This document shows positions 8,824-18,425 of a stretch of DNA of 41,279 nt, one piece after another. The notes under the pieces are model-generated. The model saw only the letters and a program-made list of their open reading frames with translations, did no database searches and was not told the DNA's origin. Position 1 is the first letter of the stretch. The number at the start of each line of letters is the position of its first letter. Source of the stretch: Beijerinckiaceae bacterium (GTDB lineage: Bacteria; Pseudomonadota; Alphaproteobacteria; Rhizobiales; Beijerinckiaceae); assembly GCA_019753285.1 (NCBI GenBank), contig JAIELD010000041.1:1-41279 (forward strand). Direction: 5' to 3'. The translations under genes and the position numbers were made by a program.

Positions 8824-9321
8824 ATGTCCCATACACATGACCATGCCGGGCACGACCCGGAGCGCTGGAAGACGGATGGCGTTCGGGTGATACCCGGCGA
8901 CCAGCTCGATCCCAACGTGCCATCGACCGCCGGCATGGACCGGAAGGCGGCCATCAACTTCGCCCGCGTCGGCGCGCAGAAGCTCTGGGCGGGCACCGTC
9001 ACCATCAAGCCGGACGCCAAGACCGGCGCGCATCATCACGGGCATCTTGAAAGCATCATCTACGTCGTGCGCGGCAGGGCGCGTATGCGCTGGGGCGAGC
9101 AGCTTCAGTTCACGGCGGAGGCGGGGCCGGGCGACTTCATCTTCATTCCGCCATACGTGCCGCATCAGGAGATCAACGCCAGCCCGGATCAAATCCTCGA
9201 ATGCGTGCTGGTGCGCAGCGACGGCGAGGCGATCGCAGTCAATCTCGACATCGAGCCGGCCGAAAAACCCGAGACCGTGCTGTGGGTCGACCCGGTCCAC
9301 CCGGCCCCGACACCTGATTGA
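8824..9321 (+). CDS. Cupin domain protein
   Basis: This 165-residue soluble protein has a single cupin barrel. Motif 1 is GAHHHGHLESIIYVVRGRA, with the metal-binding histidines and glutamate in H-x-H-x(2)-E spacing. Motif 2 is PGDFIFIPPYVPHQEIN, with the second histidine. The histidine-rich N-terminus (MSHTHDHAGHD) may also bind metal. The conserved-barrel cupin_2 family includes many enzymes and sensors, so no reaction can be assigned. It is followed after 68 bp by the catalase-like gene on the same strand, and a shared oxidative or metal-linked role is only a guess. Confidence 0.8.
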   Translation: MSHTHDHAGHDPERWKTDGVRVIPGDQLDPNVPSTAGMDRKAAINFARVGAQKLWAGTVTIKPDAKTGAHHHGHLESIIYVVRGRARMRWGEQLQFTAEAGPGDFIFIPPYVPHQEINASPDQILECVLVRSDGEAIAVNLDIEPAEKPETVLWVDPVHPAPTPD

Positions 9322-9389
9322 CATGTTCCGGCCGGTATAAAACATTTGCGGGGCAAACAGCCGCCGGCCAATCGAGACGGAGAAATGCC

Positions 9390-10391
9390 ATGCGAGGATT
9401 GAAAGCAGGGACGGCATCTGCAGTGTGTCTCGCGGCTTTGATCGGCTTCCTGCCTGCACCGCTCGCGGCGGCCGAGGCCGATGCCGAACAGCTCGTCGAC
9501 GCGCTGAATGCGCTCTTCGGCAAACAGTCTCTCGGCATTCGCGGCGCGCACACCAAGGGACAATGCGTCAAAGGCACCTTTACGCCGACGCCCGAGGCGA
9601 AAACGCTGACGAAATCCGCGACCTTCGCCAAGGCGGCCCCCGTGCTCGGCCGTTTTTCGATCGCCGGCGGCGACCGGAACATTCCGGACGGGACGAAGGA
9701 TCAGACGCGCGGGCTGGCCATCCACATCGACCCAGACGGCTCGACCGGCAGCGATTTCGTGACCATCAGCGCGCCGGTCCATTTCGCGAAGGATGGCAAT
9801 GAGATGCTGGCGATCCTGAAGCTGCTGGTCGCCGGCCCCGGCGGCAAGCCGGATCTGCCGAAGCTGCAGGCCTTCGTCCAGGCCAATCCGGGCACCCAGC
9901 GCCAGGGCGCCTATCTTGCCTCGAAGCCCGTGCCGGCCAGCTACGCGACCGTTACCTATTTCGCCGTGCATGCCTATACGGCAACCAATGCCGAGGGCGC
10001 GTCGCGCATGGTGAAGTTCAAATTCGTGCCCAAGGGCGGCGAGGTCGGCTTGAGCGACGAGGAAGCCAAGGCGAAGCCCGCCAACTATCTTGTCGATGAA
10101 TTGTCGGCGCGGCTCGCCAAATCGCCTGCAGCGTTCGATGTGGTCGCGCTGCTCGGCGAGCCGGGCGATAAGAGCAATGATCCCTCCGCGACGTGGAAGG
10201 ACGAGGACAAGCGCAAGACGGTGACTGTCGGCACGCTCGTGCTCACGGGGATCGAGGACGAAAAGACGTGCGATGCCGGCTTCTTCGATCCGGCGAACCT
10301 TTCTGAAGGTCTGGCAGGACCGAAGGATGACAACATCTTCGCGCTCCGCACCCCGGCCTATGCGATTTCGGCTGTTCGCCGCGCCAATTGA
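9390..10391 (+). CDS. Catalase-family heme peroxidase, SrpA-like, exported
   Basis: This 333-residue precursor belongs to the small periplasmic catalase-related peroxidases (SrpA type), which use heme to break down peroxides. A Sec signal peptide is present (hydrophobic core to about residue 25, cleavage likely near PLAAAEAD). The mature protein shows RGAHTKGQCVKG with the distal histidine at about 54, GRFSIAGGDRNIPDG and GLAIHI. Near the C-terminus, RTPAYAI (R320-x3-Y324) supplies the proximal heme tyrosine. ATG 9390 has the ribosome-binding sequence GGAGA upstream and gives the correct signal peptide. Its 3' end faces the GNAT gene with only 12 bp between the stops. Confidence 0.88.
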   Translation: MRGLKAGTASAVCLAALIGFLPAPLAAAEADAEQLVDALNALFGKQSLGIRGAHTKGQCVKGTFTPTPEAKTLTKSATFAKAAPVLGRFSIAGGDRNIPDGTKDQTRGLAIHIDPDGSTGSDFVTISAPVHFAKDGNEMLAILKLLVAGPGGKPDLPKLQAFVQANPGTQRQGAYLASKPVPASYATVTYFAVHAYTATNAEGASRMVKFKFVPKGGEVGLSDEEAKAKPANYLVDELSARLAKSPAAFDVVALLGEPGDKSNDPSATWKDEDKRKTVTVGTLVLTGIEDEKTCDAGFFDPANLSEGLAGPKDDNIFALRTPAYAISAVRRAN

Positions 10392-10403
10392 TACGCTGAC
10401 GGC

Positions 10404-11540
10404 TCAGCGCCTCAGCCGGCGCAACGCTTTGACGAGACGGGACAGGCGTTCGGACTGTTTCACGCGGCGCTTCAGGCGGGTCGTCGAGCGCATCGCGAGC
10501 GCCGCCGCCCGTCCAAGCGGCGATACGCCGAGATAGGCGTCGAACAGCGGGATCGTCGCGTCGGACCACTGCGATTTGTAGCGCGCCTCACCGACGCCGA
10601 AATCGAGCTGGATGCAGCCTTCGGCGCATAATCGCCGGATCATCCATTCGAGCAGCAACTCACCCGGCGATGTGCGGGCGATGTCCGGCTCCGCGACATG
10701 CGACGTCAGCATCCCGGATGCACAGCCCCGATGGACGCCAACAGCCCAGACCGCGACGATGCGGCCGGCGAGCCGAAGCGCGAAAAGACGCAGGGTCCCG
10801 CTTCCGTTGTCGATGCTCTCGATAGCCATCGCATGGAGCCATCCGCGCACGTCATCGTCCGCGAACGCGTCGGGAATGCCCTGCGCCAGGAACTGCGCCG
10901 ATTTCTGCTCGAAATAGGCGTTGAGAACCTGTTGAGCCTCCTCGGCCGATGCCGCCTCGAAATACACGGTGTCGCCGAGCGCCTGTAGCCATTTCTGCTT
11001 CTGCCGGAGTTTCCGGCGCCGTTCCTTGGAGGCGATGCGCGCCAGCAATCGGTCGGCATCGGCATCGAGGAGAAGGGAGGAGCCGAAGCTGGGACTGGGT
11101 TCGCCGCCGAGCGCGGCGAGTGGATTTTCAACGCCGAGCCAGATGCGAGGCTGGTTCATGAGCGCGAAGCAGTTGATGCCGGCCTCGCGGCCCGCCTGCT
11201 TCAACAGCGTGGCCATTTCGGGCGCTAGCCGCGCGCTCGCGGCGCTGTCGAACACGGGCAGGTTGAAGTTGGCGTGCTTGCCTGCCGGAAAACTCGCCAC
11301 CGAGACCGGCCCGTTCCGGACGATGCTGAGCGGCATCAGCATCAACGGGCGGTCTTCATCCGAAACAATCACGTACATCATCTCGCCGCGCTCCGCCTGT
11401 GCGCCCCAGCAGAGGACGAAGGCAGGCGTCTGGTAGACTGAGGCGGATGCGCGCTTCAGAAGATCGTCCCAAGGCGGACGAATCTCGGTGGCGTCCCGCA
11501 AGATGCTGATCCGCAACGGCGATGAAGGGGAGGGCGGCAT
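10404..11540 (-). CDS. GNAT-family acyltransferase, CelD/BcsL type
   Basis: This 378-residue cytoplasmic protein matches the acetyltransferase group named after CelD (BcsL), linked in rhizobia to cellulose and exopolysaccharide synthesis. The C-terminal GNAT-like domain contains KERRRKLRQKQKWLQALG, then FALRLAGRIVAVWAVG, TSPGELLLEWMIRRL and QLDFGVGEARYKSQWSD, the last being the typical family ending. The substrate is unknown. ATG at 11540 is preferred over a GTG two codons upstream; neither has a strong ribosome-binding site. It is divergent from the polysaccharide deacetylase across a 108-bp gap, which together with the nearby cluster suggests a role in modifying a surface glycan. Confidence 0.78.
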   Translation of the reverse strand: MPPSPSSPLRISILRDATEIRPPWDDLLKRASASVYQTPAFVLCWGAQAERGEMMYVIVSDEDRPLMLMPLSIVRNGPVSVASFPAGKHANFNLPVFDSAASARLAPEMATLLKQAGREAGINCFALMNQPRIWLGVENPLAALGGEPSPSFGSSLLLDADADRLLARIASKERRRKLRQKQKWLQALGDTVYFEAASAEEAQQVLNAYFEQKSAQFLAQGIPDAFADDDVRGWLHAMAIESIDNGSGTLRLFALRLAGRIVAVWAVGVHRGCASGMLTSHVAEPDIARTSPGELLLEWMIRRLCAEGCIQLDFGVGEARYKSQWSDATIPLFDAYLGVSPLGRAAALAMRSTTRLKRRVKQSERLSRLVKALRRLRR

Positions 11541-11648
11541 GGCCACTTTTATGACCGCGCTTGGTTAAGATCAGATAAGGCCGCCGAGGCGTCTCCCGGC
11601 AAGCCGCGGTCACTATTGCCGAGCGCCGCGATATGTCCATTATGGGCA

Positions 11649-12710
11649 ATGCCGCGCCCGCTGACAAAATACGATCTCTATCGCTGGGTGCTTCGCGTTT
11701 GCCACGCCACCGGGCTGCACGGCGCATTTCGCTCCCGCACGTGCGGGCTCGGCGCGATCCTGATGCTGCATCATGTGCGGCCCTACGCGCCGAGGGGGTT
11801 CTGCCCGAACCGCATTCTCGAGATCACGCCGGCCTTCCTCGACGCCGCGCTCGCCCTCGTGAAGGCCAGGGGTTACGACATCGTGCCGCTCGACGAGGTG
11901 CCTGCGAGGTTGCGCGCTCCAGAGCCGGCAGCGCCCTTCGTGGCGATCACGCTGGATGATGGCTACCTCGACACGATCGAGCATGCACTCCCGGTTTTTC
12001 GCAAGCACCGCGCGCCGTTCACGGTCTTCGTCACCACGGGCTTTGCCGATGCGACAGCGACGCTCTGGTGGCTCGATCTTGAAATGGCGATCGCGGCGCT
12101 TTCCGAAATCAAGATCGAGCTCGACGATTTTGCCTTCGCCGCGCCGACGCGCACGGATGAGGAGAAAACGGCCGCCTTTGCCCAGCTTTATGCGACGCTG
12201 CGCGCCGGGAACGAATTCCTGTTGCGCAAGGTGGTCGCCGAGCTTGCCGTGAGGGCGGAGATCGATCCGCTGATGACGGTGCGCAGCCTCTGCATGTCCT
12301 GGGACGAGCTGCGCGGCCTTGCGGATGAACCGCTCGCCTCGATCGGCGCGCATACGCTGACCCATCCGATGCTAGGCAAACACGACATCAACATCGCCAA
12401 TCATGAGATCGCCGACAGTCGCAACATCATCGTCAACGAGCTCGGCGTCGAGGTCAATCACTTCGCCTATCCGGTCGGCGACCCGTCCTCCGCCGGGCCG
12501 CGCGAATTCGAAATGGCGAGAAAAGACGGGTTCCTCACGGCGGTGACGACGCGCCCCGGCCTGCTGTTCAAGGAGCATGCCGACCATCTCCACGCCCTGC
12601 CGCGCCTGTCTCTGAACGGCCTGTTCCAGAGCGAAGCGGAATTTGAGGTGCTGCTTTCCGGCCTTCCCTTCGCCCTGCTCAATCGGGGCAGGCCGCTGAA
12701 TGTCGGGTGA
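11649..12710 (+). CDS. Polysaccharide deacetylase family protein (NodB homology)
   Basis: This 353-residue protein has the NodB homology domain that removes N- or O-acetyl groups from sugars. The first motif is AITLDDGYLDT with the catalytic/metal aspartates at about 103-104. The metal-binding H-x3-H motif is SIGAHTLTHP (H235, H239). HFAYPVGD and the late ALPRLSLNG segment also fit. No signal peptide is obvious at the chosen ATG 11649 (MPRPLTKYDLYRW), so it may act in the cytoplasm on lipid-linked or nucleotide-linked glycans. An upstream in-frame ATG at 11616 gives 11 further residues. It is divergent from the CelD-like gene, and its stop lies 3 bp from the stop of the convergent DUF2842 gene. 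Confidence 0.85.
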   Translation: MPRPLTKYDLYRWVLRVCHATGLHGAFRSRTCGLGAILMLHHVRPYAPRGFCPNRILEITPAFLDAALALVKARGYDIVPLDEVPARLRAPEPAAPFVAITLDDGYLDTIEHALPVFRKHRAPFTVFVTTGFADATATLWWLDLEMAIAALSEIKIELDDFAFAAPTRTDEEKTAAFAQLYATLRAGNEFLLRKVVAELAVRAEIDPLMTVRSLCMSWDELRGLADEPLASIGAHTLTHPMLGKHDINIANHEIADSRNIIVNELGVEVNHFAYPVGDPSSAGPREFEMARKDGFLTAVTTRPGLLFKEHADHLHALPRLSLNGLFQSEAEFEVLLSGLPFALLNRGRPLNVG

Positions 12711-12713
12711 GGC

Positions 12714-12968
12714 CTAGCGCGCGCCCGTGTTGGCCGCCGGCTTGTCCGGCCGCGTCATCCATTTGACGAGCGGGAGCAGGGGCAGCACCCAGGCAAGCCC
12801 CGCGACCAGATAATAGAGCGCCTGAACGATCTTGAAGGCGACGTCCGGAAGCGATTCCGAAGCTGCCCTCAAGATGAGCGGCGACAGCAGCGTCAGCGCG
12901 AAAGCGTAGAGCATGACGAACACGACCATGAGTATGGTACCGATCAGGCTGCGTATCGTGCGGGGCAT
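12714..12968 (-). CDS. DUF2842 family small membrane protein
   Basis: This 84-residue protein has two transmembrane helices (residues about 8-30 and 50-68) separated by a short polar stretch. The pattern RSLIGTILMVVFVMLYAFAL followed by YYLVAGLAWVLPLLPLVKWM is characteristic of DUF2842, a small alphaproteobacterial family of unknown function often found near cytochrome and translation genes. The C-terminal tail is basic and would be cytoplasmic. It is transcribed away from ctaA. No function is proposed. Confidence 0.82.
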   Translation of the reverse strand: MPRTIRSLIGTILMVVFVMLYAFALTLLSPLILRAASESLPDVAFKIVQALYYLVAGLAWVLPLLPLVKWMTRPDKPAANTGAR

Positions 12969-13141
12969 GCGGTGCGGCTATCCTTGAAAATTGCCCGGGT
13001 GGCAGGCAGGCTGTGACAAGACTGCCGTTCAAATCCGTCATGATTGGGTATAGATACCCGTCGTACCCGCTTATGTGGGCGCAACGATCAGGCTTCAAGC
13101 CCCCCGGGGCAGGATTTCCATCGAACGGTCCGGATTTGCCC

Positions 13142-14242
13142 ATGACTGCGACAGAACGCTTCACCTACGGCGCAGGGCGCGGCCTCGAGCGGGCCGGCCC
13201 ATCTTCGGCGCGCGGTCTTGCCTTGACGCGAGGCTGGCTCACGCTGGTCGCCTTGCTGGTGCTCGTGATGGTGACGATCGGCGGCGCGACCCGGCTCACC
13301 GGCTCCGGCCTGTCGATCACCGAATGGAAGCCGATTTCGGGCGCAATCCCGCCGCTAAGCCCTGAGACATGGGCGGCGGAATTCGAGCGATACAAGCAGA
13401 TCCCGCAGTACAAGCTCCAGAATGCCGGCATCAGCCTCGACGAGTTCAAGACGCTGTTCTGGTGGGAATGGGGCCATCGCGAACTCGGCCGCTTCATCGG
13501 GCTCGTCTATGCGCTCGGCTTCGTCGCAGGGCTTGCCCTGGGTGTCATTCGAGGGCGGCTCGCAGCGGTTCTATTCGGACTTGGGCTGCTGCTCGGCATG
13601 CAGGGCCTCGTCGGCTGGATCATGGTGCATTCCGGCCTGCAGGAGGGGATGGTGGCCGTTGCGCCGGTGAAGCTGGCGCTGCATCTCGTGCTTGCCTGCA
13701 CGTTCTTCGCCAGCATCGTCGCGGTGCGCGGCAGCCTGCGCGCCGAGCCAGCCGCCGCGCTCCACGGTCCGACACGCCTCTTTCCAACGGCTGTGGCCCT
13801 GCTCGGCCTCGTCTTCCTCCAGATCGCGCTCGGTGCGCTGGTTGCCGGAAACAAGGCCGGACTCGTCTACAACACCTGGCCTCTGATGGACGGTGCGCTC
13901 GTTCCGCCCTCCGCCTCGCTGTTCTTTGAAAGCCCGTGGTGGATCAACCTGCTCGACAATCATTTGACCGTCCAGTTCAACCACCGGATCAGCGCCTATC
14001 TGCTCCTGGCGGTCGCGCTCTGGCATGCCTTCGACGTGCGCCGCACCGTCCCGAAAAGCCCGCTGTCGCGCTCATCACACAGTCTGGCCGGCCTCGTCCT
14101 CGTTCAGGCGGTGCTTGGCATCGTGACGCTTCTGCTCGTCGTTCCGCTCTGGGCCGGCCTCGCCCATCAGGCGCTGGCCGTCATCGTGCTTGGCGTGGCG
14201 GTGTGGAACCTTATGACGGCCGCAAGGGTGCGGGCTTTCTAG
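13142..14242 (+). CDS. ctaA: Heme A synthase (COX15/CtaA family, type 2)
   Basis: CtaA oxidises the C8 methyl of heme O to make heme A for aa3-type cytochrome oxidase, in the inner membrane. The 366-residue protein has eight hydrophobic segments. It contains [19 protein letters not shown], then [15 protein letters not shown] with the conserved heme-binding histidine, [49 protein letters not shown] and LAHQALA. The paired histidine motifs are those of the alphaproteobacterial/mitochondrial type. ATG 13142 is selected; an in-frame GTG upstream at 13013 would add 43 residues not typical of the family. The stop codon TAG and the stop of convergent glyS share the palindrome CTAG at 14239-14242. 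Confidence 0.95.
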   Translation: MTATERFTYGAGRGLERAGPSSARGLALTRGWLTLVALLVLVMVTIGGATRLTGSGLSITEWKPISGAIPPLSPETWAAEFERYKQIPQYKLQNAGISLDEFKTLFWWEWGHRELGRFIGLVYALGFVAGLALGVIRGRLAAVLFGLGLLLGMQGLVGWIMVHSGLQEGMVAVAPVKLALHLVLACTFFASIVAVRGSLRAEPAAALHGPTRLFPTAVALLGLVFLQIALGALVAGNKAGLVYNTWPLMDGALVPPSASLFFESPWWINLLDNHLTVQFNHRISAYLLLAVALWHAFDVRRTVPKSPLSRSSHSLAGLVLVQAVLGIVTLLLVVPLWAGLAHQALAVIVLGVAVWNLMTAARVRAF

Positions 14243-16392
14243 CCGCTGACCTTGCCGAAATCCGCCACGTTGAGCGTCACTCTGCGCAGATGAGCGAGAA
14301 GGCGCAGGCGGTTGAGGCGGAGGTCAGCGTCATCCGCGTTGACCATGACACGGTCGAAGAACGCATCGACGGGTGCTCGAAGACTTGCGATAGCCGCCAT
14401 CGCGCCTGCAAAATCTTCCGCAAGAACGGCTGAAGAAACGGCACTGTCCGCCTCCAGCAGCGCTTTCGCCAGTGCGGTCTCTTCCGCAGCGGTGAGGATC
14501 GCCATGTCGGCAGGTCCCTCGAACGCGCCGTCGCCGTCCTTCTTCTCTTCGGCCTTAAGAATGTTCGCCGCCCGGCGGTAGCCGGCGAGCAGCGTCGCTC
14601 CGTCATCGCTCGAAAGGAACGAGCCGAGCGCCTCGACGCGCCGGACGATGGTCAGCAGGTCGTCATGGCCTTGAAGCTCCGCCGTTCCGCCCGCTTGCGC
14701 CTGCAAGGCGAGCACGGCATCGACGAGATCGTGCCGCGCGCCTTGCTCGCGGAGCTGCACCTTCAGGCGATCGGCGAAAAAGGCGAAGAGGTCGCGGATG
14801 GTCGAGTAGCGCGCCTCTGCCGGCATCGCGTAATCGCCGGTAAGCTTGCCGAGCACGATGAAATCGTCCAGCACCTCGCCGAGCGGCAGCTTGATCGCGT
14901 TGGACAGAATGAGCCGGATGACGCCGAGCGCCGCGCGACGCAGCGCAAAAGGGTCCTTGCTGCCGGTGGGGCGCTCGTCGATCGCCCAGAAGCCGACGAG
15001 CATGTCGATCTTGTCGGCGAGCGCAACGGTGATCGCGATGGGATCGCTCGGCACGCGGTCGCTCGGACCCTGCGGCCGGTAATGATCCTCGATCGCGCGT
15101 GCGACATCCGCGTCCTCGCCCTGGGCGGTGGCGTAGTAGCGCCCCATCAGGCCCTGAAGTTCGGGAAACTCGCCGACCATCTCGGTCACGAGGTCGGCCT
15201 TGGCGAGCAGCGCGGCGCGGGCGGCCTTGTCGCGGTCGGCCCCGATGCGCGGCGCAAGCTCCTGTGCGAGCGCTACGATCCTTTGCACGCGCTCGTGCTG
15301 CGTGCCGAGCTTGGCGTGGAAGGTGATGCTCTTCAGCTTTTCGAGCCGCTGCGAAAGCGGCGTCTTGAGGTCGGTCTCGTAGAAGAACCGCGCATCGGAG
15401 AGACGCGCCCTGATCACGCGCTCATTGCCCGCTATGATCGTCGCGCCCTGATCCGCCGCCTCGATGTTGGCGGTCATGAGAAACTTGTTCGTGAGCCGTC
15501 CGCTCTTCGGATCGCTGACGACGAAGCATTTCTGATTGGCGCGGATCGTCGCCCGGATGGCCTCGTCCGGCACGGCGAGGAAGGCGGGGTCGAAGCTTCC
15601 CATCAGCACCACCGGCCATTCGACGAGCCCGGCGACCTCTTCGAGTAGGCCCTGATCCTCGACGAGATCGAGCCCTTGCGCGAAGGTCAGCGTCTTTGCC
15701 TCGCCCACGATGATCTCGCGGCGGCGCGCCGGGTCGAGCACCACCTTGGCGGCTTCGAGCTTGCTGACATAATCGTCGAAACGCTTCACCTCGAAGGCGG
15801 CGGGGGCCATGAAGCGGTGTCCGTAGGTCGTGCGTCCGGCACGGATGCCGTCGACTTCGAACGGCACGACCTCGGTGTCCTCTGTCTCGGGCCCGAAGGT
15901 CGCAACGATGGAATGGAGAGGCCTCACCCAGCGCAGCGACTGCGGGCTGGCGGAGGCAGCGCCCCAGCGCATCGATTTCGGCCACGGAAAGCCGCGGATG
16001 ATCGGCGGCAGGATTTCGGCCAGGATGTCGATGGTGGCGCGGCCCTTGCGCTCGATCACGGCGACGTAGCTGTCGCCCTTTTTCGGGTCGCTCTCGATCT
16101 TCGCGTCCTCGATCGAGGCGAGTCCTGCCGCTTTGAGAAAACCCTGGATCGCCGCTTCGGGAGCGCCGACGCGCGGGCCTTTCTTCTCCTCGCGCTGGTC
16201 CGGCTGGTTGGACGGCAGACCCATGACGCAGAGCGCAAGCCGGCGCGGCGTCGCAAAAGCGCTCGCACCCTCATAAAGCAGCCCCCGCTCGACGCAGGCG
16301 CTTGTGACAAGCGATTTCAGATCATCCGCCGCCTTCGCCTGCATGCGGGCTGGAATTTCTTCGCTGAACAATTCGAGGAACAGGTCTGGCAT
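14239..16392 (-). CDS. glyS: Glycine--tRNA ligase beta subunit
   Basis: This is the 717-residue beta chain of the bacterial alpha2beta2 glycyl-tRNA synthetase, which contributes tRNA binding while the alpha chain (GlyQ) holds the main active site. The N-terminus [18 protein letters not shown] is diagnostic. Further family segments are [37 protein letters not shown] and [11 protein letters not shown], and the C-terminal DALR-like anticodon-binding region ends with [19 protein letters not shown]. The length is normal. No glyQ lies next to it: the upstream neighbour is a divergent methyltransferase starting 114 bp away. The essential partner must be encoded outside this window. Confidence 0.96.
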   Translation of the reverse strand: MPDLFLELFSEEIPARMQAKAADDLKSLVTSACVERGLLYEGASAFATPRRLALCVMGLPSNQPDQREEKKGPRVGAPEAAIQGFLKAAGLASIEDAKIESDPKKGDSYVAVIERKGRATIDILAEILPPIIRGFPWPKSMRWGAASASPQSLRWVRPLHSIVATFGPETEDTEVVPFEVDGIRAGRTTYGHRFMAPAAFEVKRFDDYVSKLEAAKVVLDPARRREIIVGEAKTLTFAQGLDLVEDQGLLEEVAGLVEWPVVLMGSFDPAFLAVPDEAIRATIRANQKCFVVSDPKSGRLTNKFLMTANIEAADQGATIIAGNERVIRARLSDARFFYETDLKTPLSQRLEKLKSITFHAKLGTQHERVQRIVALAQELAPRIGADRDKAARAALLAKADLVTEMVGEFPELQGLMGRYYATAQGEDADVARAIEDHYRPQGPSDRVPSDPIAITVALADKIDMLVGFWAIDERPTGSKDPFALRRAALGVIRLILSNAIKLPLGEVLDDFIVLGKLTGDYAMPAEARYSTIRDLFAFFADRLKVQLREQGARHDLVDAVLALQAQAGGTAELQGHDDLLTIVRRVEALGSFLSSDDGATLLAGYRRAANILKAEEKKDGDGAFEGPADMAILTAAEETALAKALLEADSAVSSAVLAEDFAGAMAAIASLRAPVDAFFDRVMVNADDADLRLNRLRLLAHLRRVTLNVADFGKVSG

Positions 16393-16505
16393 GGATGTCC
16401 GGCTGGTGCGGTCGCGTCAAGAAAGAGCGGCTTCGGTCAAGCCCGCTGGCGGTCGATGAATGTTTTCCTCTTGCCCTCTCCGCGCGCAGACGGCAATCCA
16501 AAAAG

Positions 16506-17549
16506 ATGAACGCCGATCCAATACAGACCCTCCTACTGCCGTTCGAAACCGGCGAAGCCCCGATGCCTGCGCCTGGTCGCGGCCTGTTCCTGCGCGCCGA
16601 GGCGCACCCGGCGCTCGCCTATGGCGAGACGGCGGCGCGCTGGAAGGAGGCGCTCATCGCAGTCCAGAGCTTCAAGCCGGCGTTCGACCGGCTGCAGGCG
16701 GCCGGCTTCGACGCGCTGCCGGCGATGCCGGACGATCGCGATTTCGATGTCGCCCTCGTCCGCATCACCAAACACAAGCAGGAGACGCTGGGGCTGCTCG
16801 CACAAGCTTACGCCGCCCTTGCCCCGGGGGGCCGGCTGCATGTCGCCGGCGCGAAGGACGAGGGCATCGAGAGCATCGAGAAGCGCCTGAAGAGCGTGCT
16901 CGGCCCGGTGAGCAGCGTGTCCAAGTATCATGCGCGCGCCGTGACGATCGAAAAACAGGGCGGTCCGATGCCCGACGAGCTTGCGGCGTGGGCCGATGCC
17001 GCCCTGCCGCGCGCCCATGTCGAGCGCTTCGTGACCGCGCCCGGCATGTTCTCGTTCGACAAGGTGGACAAGGGATCGCGGTTGCTGGTCGAGCATCTGC
17101 CAAAAGACATCAAGGGCAGGGTCGCGGATTTCGGCGCGGGCTGGGGCTATCTATCGTCTGCGATGCTCGGCGCTTGTCCCTACATGCGCCGGCTAGACCT
17201 CTATGAGGCGGAAGCGATGGCGCTCGACTGCGCGCGGCACAACGTGGCCTCGAACCGGGAGGATCTCGAGATCACGTTCAACTGGGCCGATGTAACGGCG
17301 GGTGGCATGCCGGCGAAACGCTATGATTTCATCGTCATGAACCCGCCCTTCCATTCGGACAAGGCGCAGCAGGCGAGCCTCGGGCAGGAGTTCATCAAGG
17401 CGGCTGCTAAAGCGCTGAAGCCGGGCGGCCGGCTGATCATGGTCGCCAATCTGATGCTGCCCTACGATAGAACCATCGCGGCGGAGTTCGATCTCCATCG
17501 GACGCTGGTGCAGGCCGACGGCTTCAAGGTGATCGAAGCGCGGCGGTAA
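16506..17549 (+). CDS. rsmC: RsmC-like class I SAM-dependent methyltransferase (16S rRNA m2G1207)
   Basis: The 347-residue protein has the two-part RsmC layout: a degenerate N-terminal methyltransferase-like half and a catalytic C-terminal half. The latter shows the SAM-binding motif VADFGAGWGYLSSAML, the acidic residue in LDLYEAEAMAL, and the N-P-P-F catalytic motif in FIVMNPPFHSD typical of N2-guanine and other amino-group methyltransferases. Family knowledge points to methylation of G1207 in 16S rRNA (or G1835 in 23S for the close RlmG group); sequence alone cannot fully separate these. ATG 16506 follows an A-rich AAAAAG stretch. It is divergent from glyS and convergent with bpt, with a 3-bp gap between stops. 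Confidence 0.82.
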   Translation: MNADPIQTLLLPFETGEAPMPAPGRGLFLRAEAHPALAYGETAARWKEALIAVQSFKPAFDRLQAAGFDALPAMPDDRDFDVALVRITKHKQETLGLLAQAYAALAPGGRLHVAGAKDEGIESIEKRLKSVLGPVSSVSKYHARAVTIEKQGGPMPDELAAWADAALPRAHVERFVTAPGMFSFDKVDKGSRLLVEHLPKDIKGRVADFGAGWGYLSSAMLGACPYMRRLDLYEAEAMALDCARHNVASNREDLEITFNWADVTAGGMPAKRYDFIVMNPPFHSDKAQQASLGQEFIKAAAKALKPGGRLIMVANLMLPYDRTIAAEFDLHRTLVQADGFKVIEARR

Positions 17550-17552
17550 AGC

Positions 17553-18299
17553 CTAGTCAACCCGCGTCCAGCCCTGCGGCAGCAGCCGCTGCTGCGGCTT
17601 GAAGCGCGCCTTGTAGTCCATCTTCTGCGAACCCTCGACCCAATAGCCGAGATAGAGATAGGGCAGGCCCATCGCCTTGGCGCGCTCGATATGGTCGAGG
17701 ATCATGTAGGTGCCGAGGCTGCGCTGCTGGAGATCGGGATCGTAGAAGGAATAGACCATCGAGAGCCCGTCCTGCAGCACGTCCGTCAGGCACGCGGCGA
17801 GAAGGTCGCCTTCGCCCCTGCCGGTGATCGCCGTGTCCGGACCCTTCTTACGAAATTCGATGATCTGCGTGTTGACATGGCTGTCCTCGATCATCATCGC
17901 GTAATCGAGCACGGTCATCTCCGCCATGCTGCCATCGCCGTGACGCTCGTCGACATAGGCGCGGAACAGCGAATATTGATCCGAGCTCGGCTTCGGCGTC
18001 ACCATCGTCCCGACGAGATCGTGGTTGGCGTCCAGCACGCGGCGCATGTTGCGGCTCGGACGGAACTGATCGACAAGAACGCGGACCGAGACGCAGGCGC
18101 GGCAGGATTCGCAGGCCGGGCGGTAGGCGATGGTCTGGCTGCGGCGGAAACCGCTATTGGTCAGCACATCGTTGAGTTCAGGCGCGCGCTTTCCGACGAG
18201 ATGCGTGAAGACCTTGCGTTCGGATTGTCCGGGCAGATACGGGCACCGCGTCGGTGCCGTCAGATAGAATTGCGGCGCATCTCTTGGCTGGCTGGTCAA
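17553..18299 (-). CDS. bpt: Aspartate/glutamate leucyltransferase (Bpt/Ate family)
   Basis: This 248-residue enzyme transfers leucine (Bpt) or arginine (Ate-type) from aminoacyl-tRNA to N-terminal Asp/Glu, marking proteins for ClpS/ClpAP degradation. The start region [19 protein letters not shown] and the cysteine cluster [14 protein letters not shown] are typical of the N-terminal ATE domain. The C-terminal domain has [20 protein letters not shown] and [21 protein letters not shown]. Alphaproteobacterial members of this length are usually leucyltransferases. The only start preserving the N-terminal motif is TTG at 18297-18299. It faces rsmC tail-to-tail. Confidence 0.92.
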   Translation of the reverse strand: MTSQPRDAPQFYLTAPTRCPYLPGQSERKVFTHLVGKRAPELNDVLTNSGFRRSQTIAYRPACESCRACVSVRVLVDQFRPSRNMRRVLDANHDLVGTMVTPKPSSDQYSLFRAYVDERHGDGSMAEMTVLDYAMMIEDSHVNTQIIEFRKKGPDTAITGRGEGDLLAACLTDVLQDGLSMVYSFYDPDLQQRSLGTYMILDHIERAKAMGLPYLYLGYWVEGSQKMDYKARFKPQQRLLPQGWTRVD

Positions 18300-18425
18300 C
18301 GCAATCGCTTTCCCGAATCAAAGCCGGAATTCATGCGCACATCGGAGTCTGGCTGTGGAAAGGATAGCAAATCCGCGCCCGGCGGCAACATCCATGTTGT
18401 CCCAGCCACCGATGGCGGGCGCACG

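Noticed and set aside
13013..13141. N-terminal extension of CtaA from GTG 13013
   Set aside because: The added 43 residues are unlike the family, which starts shortly before the first transmembrane helix.
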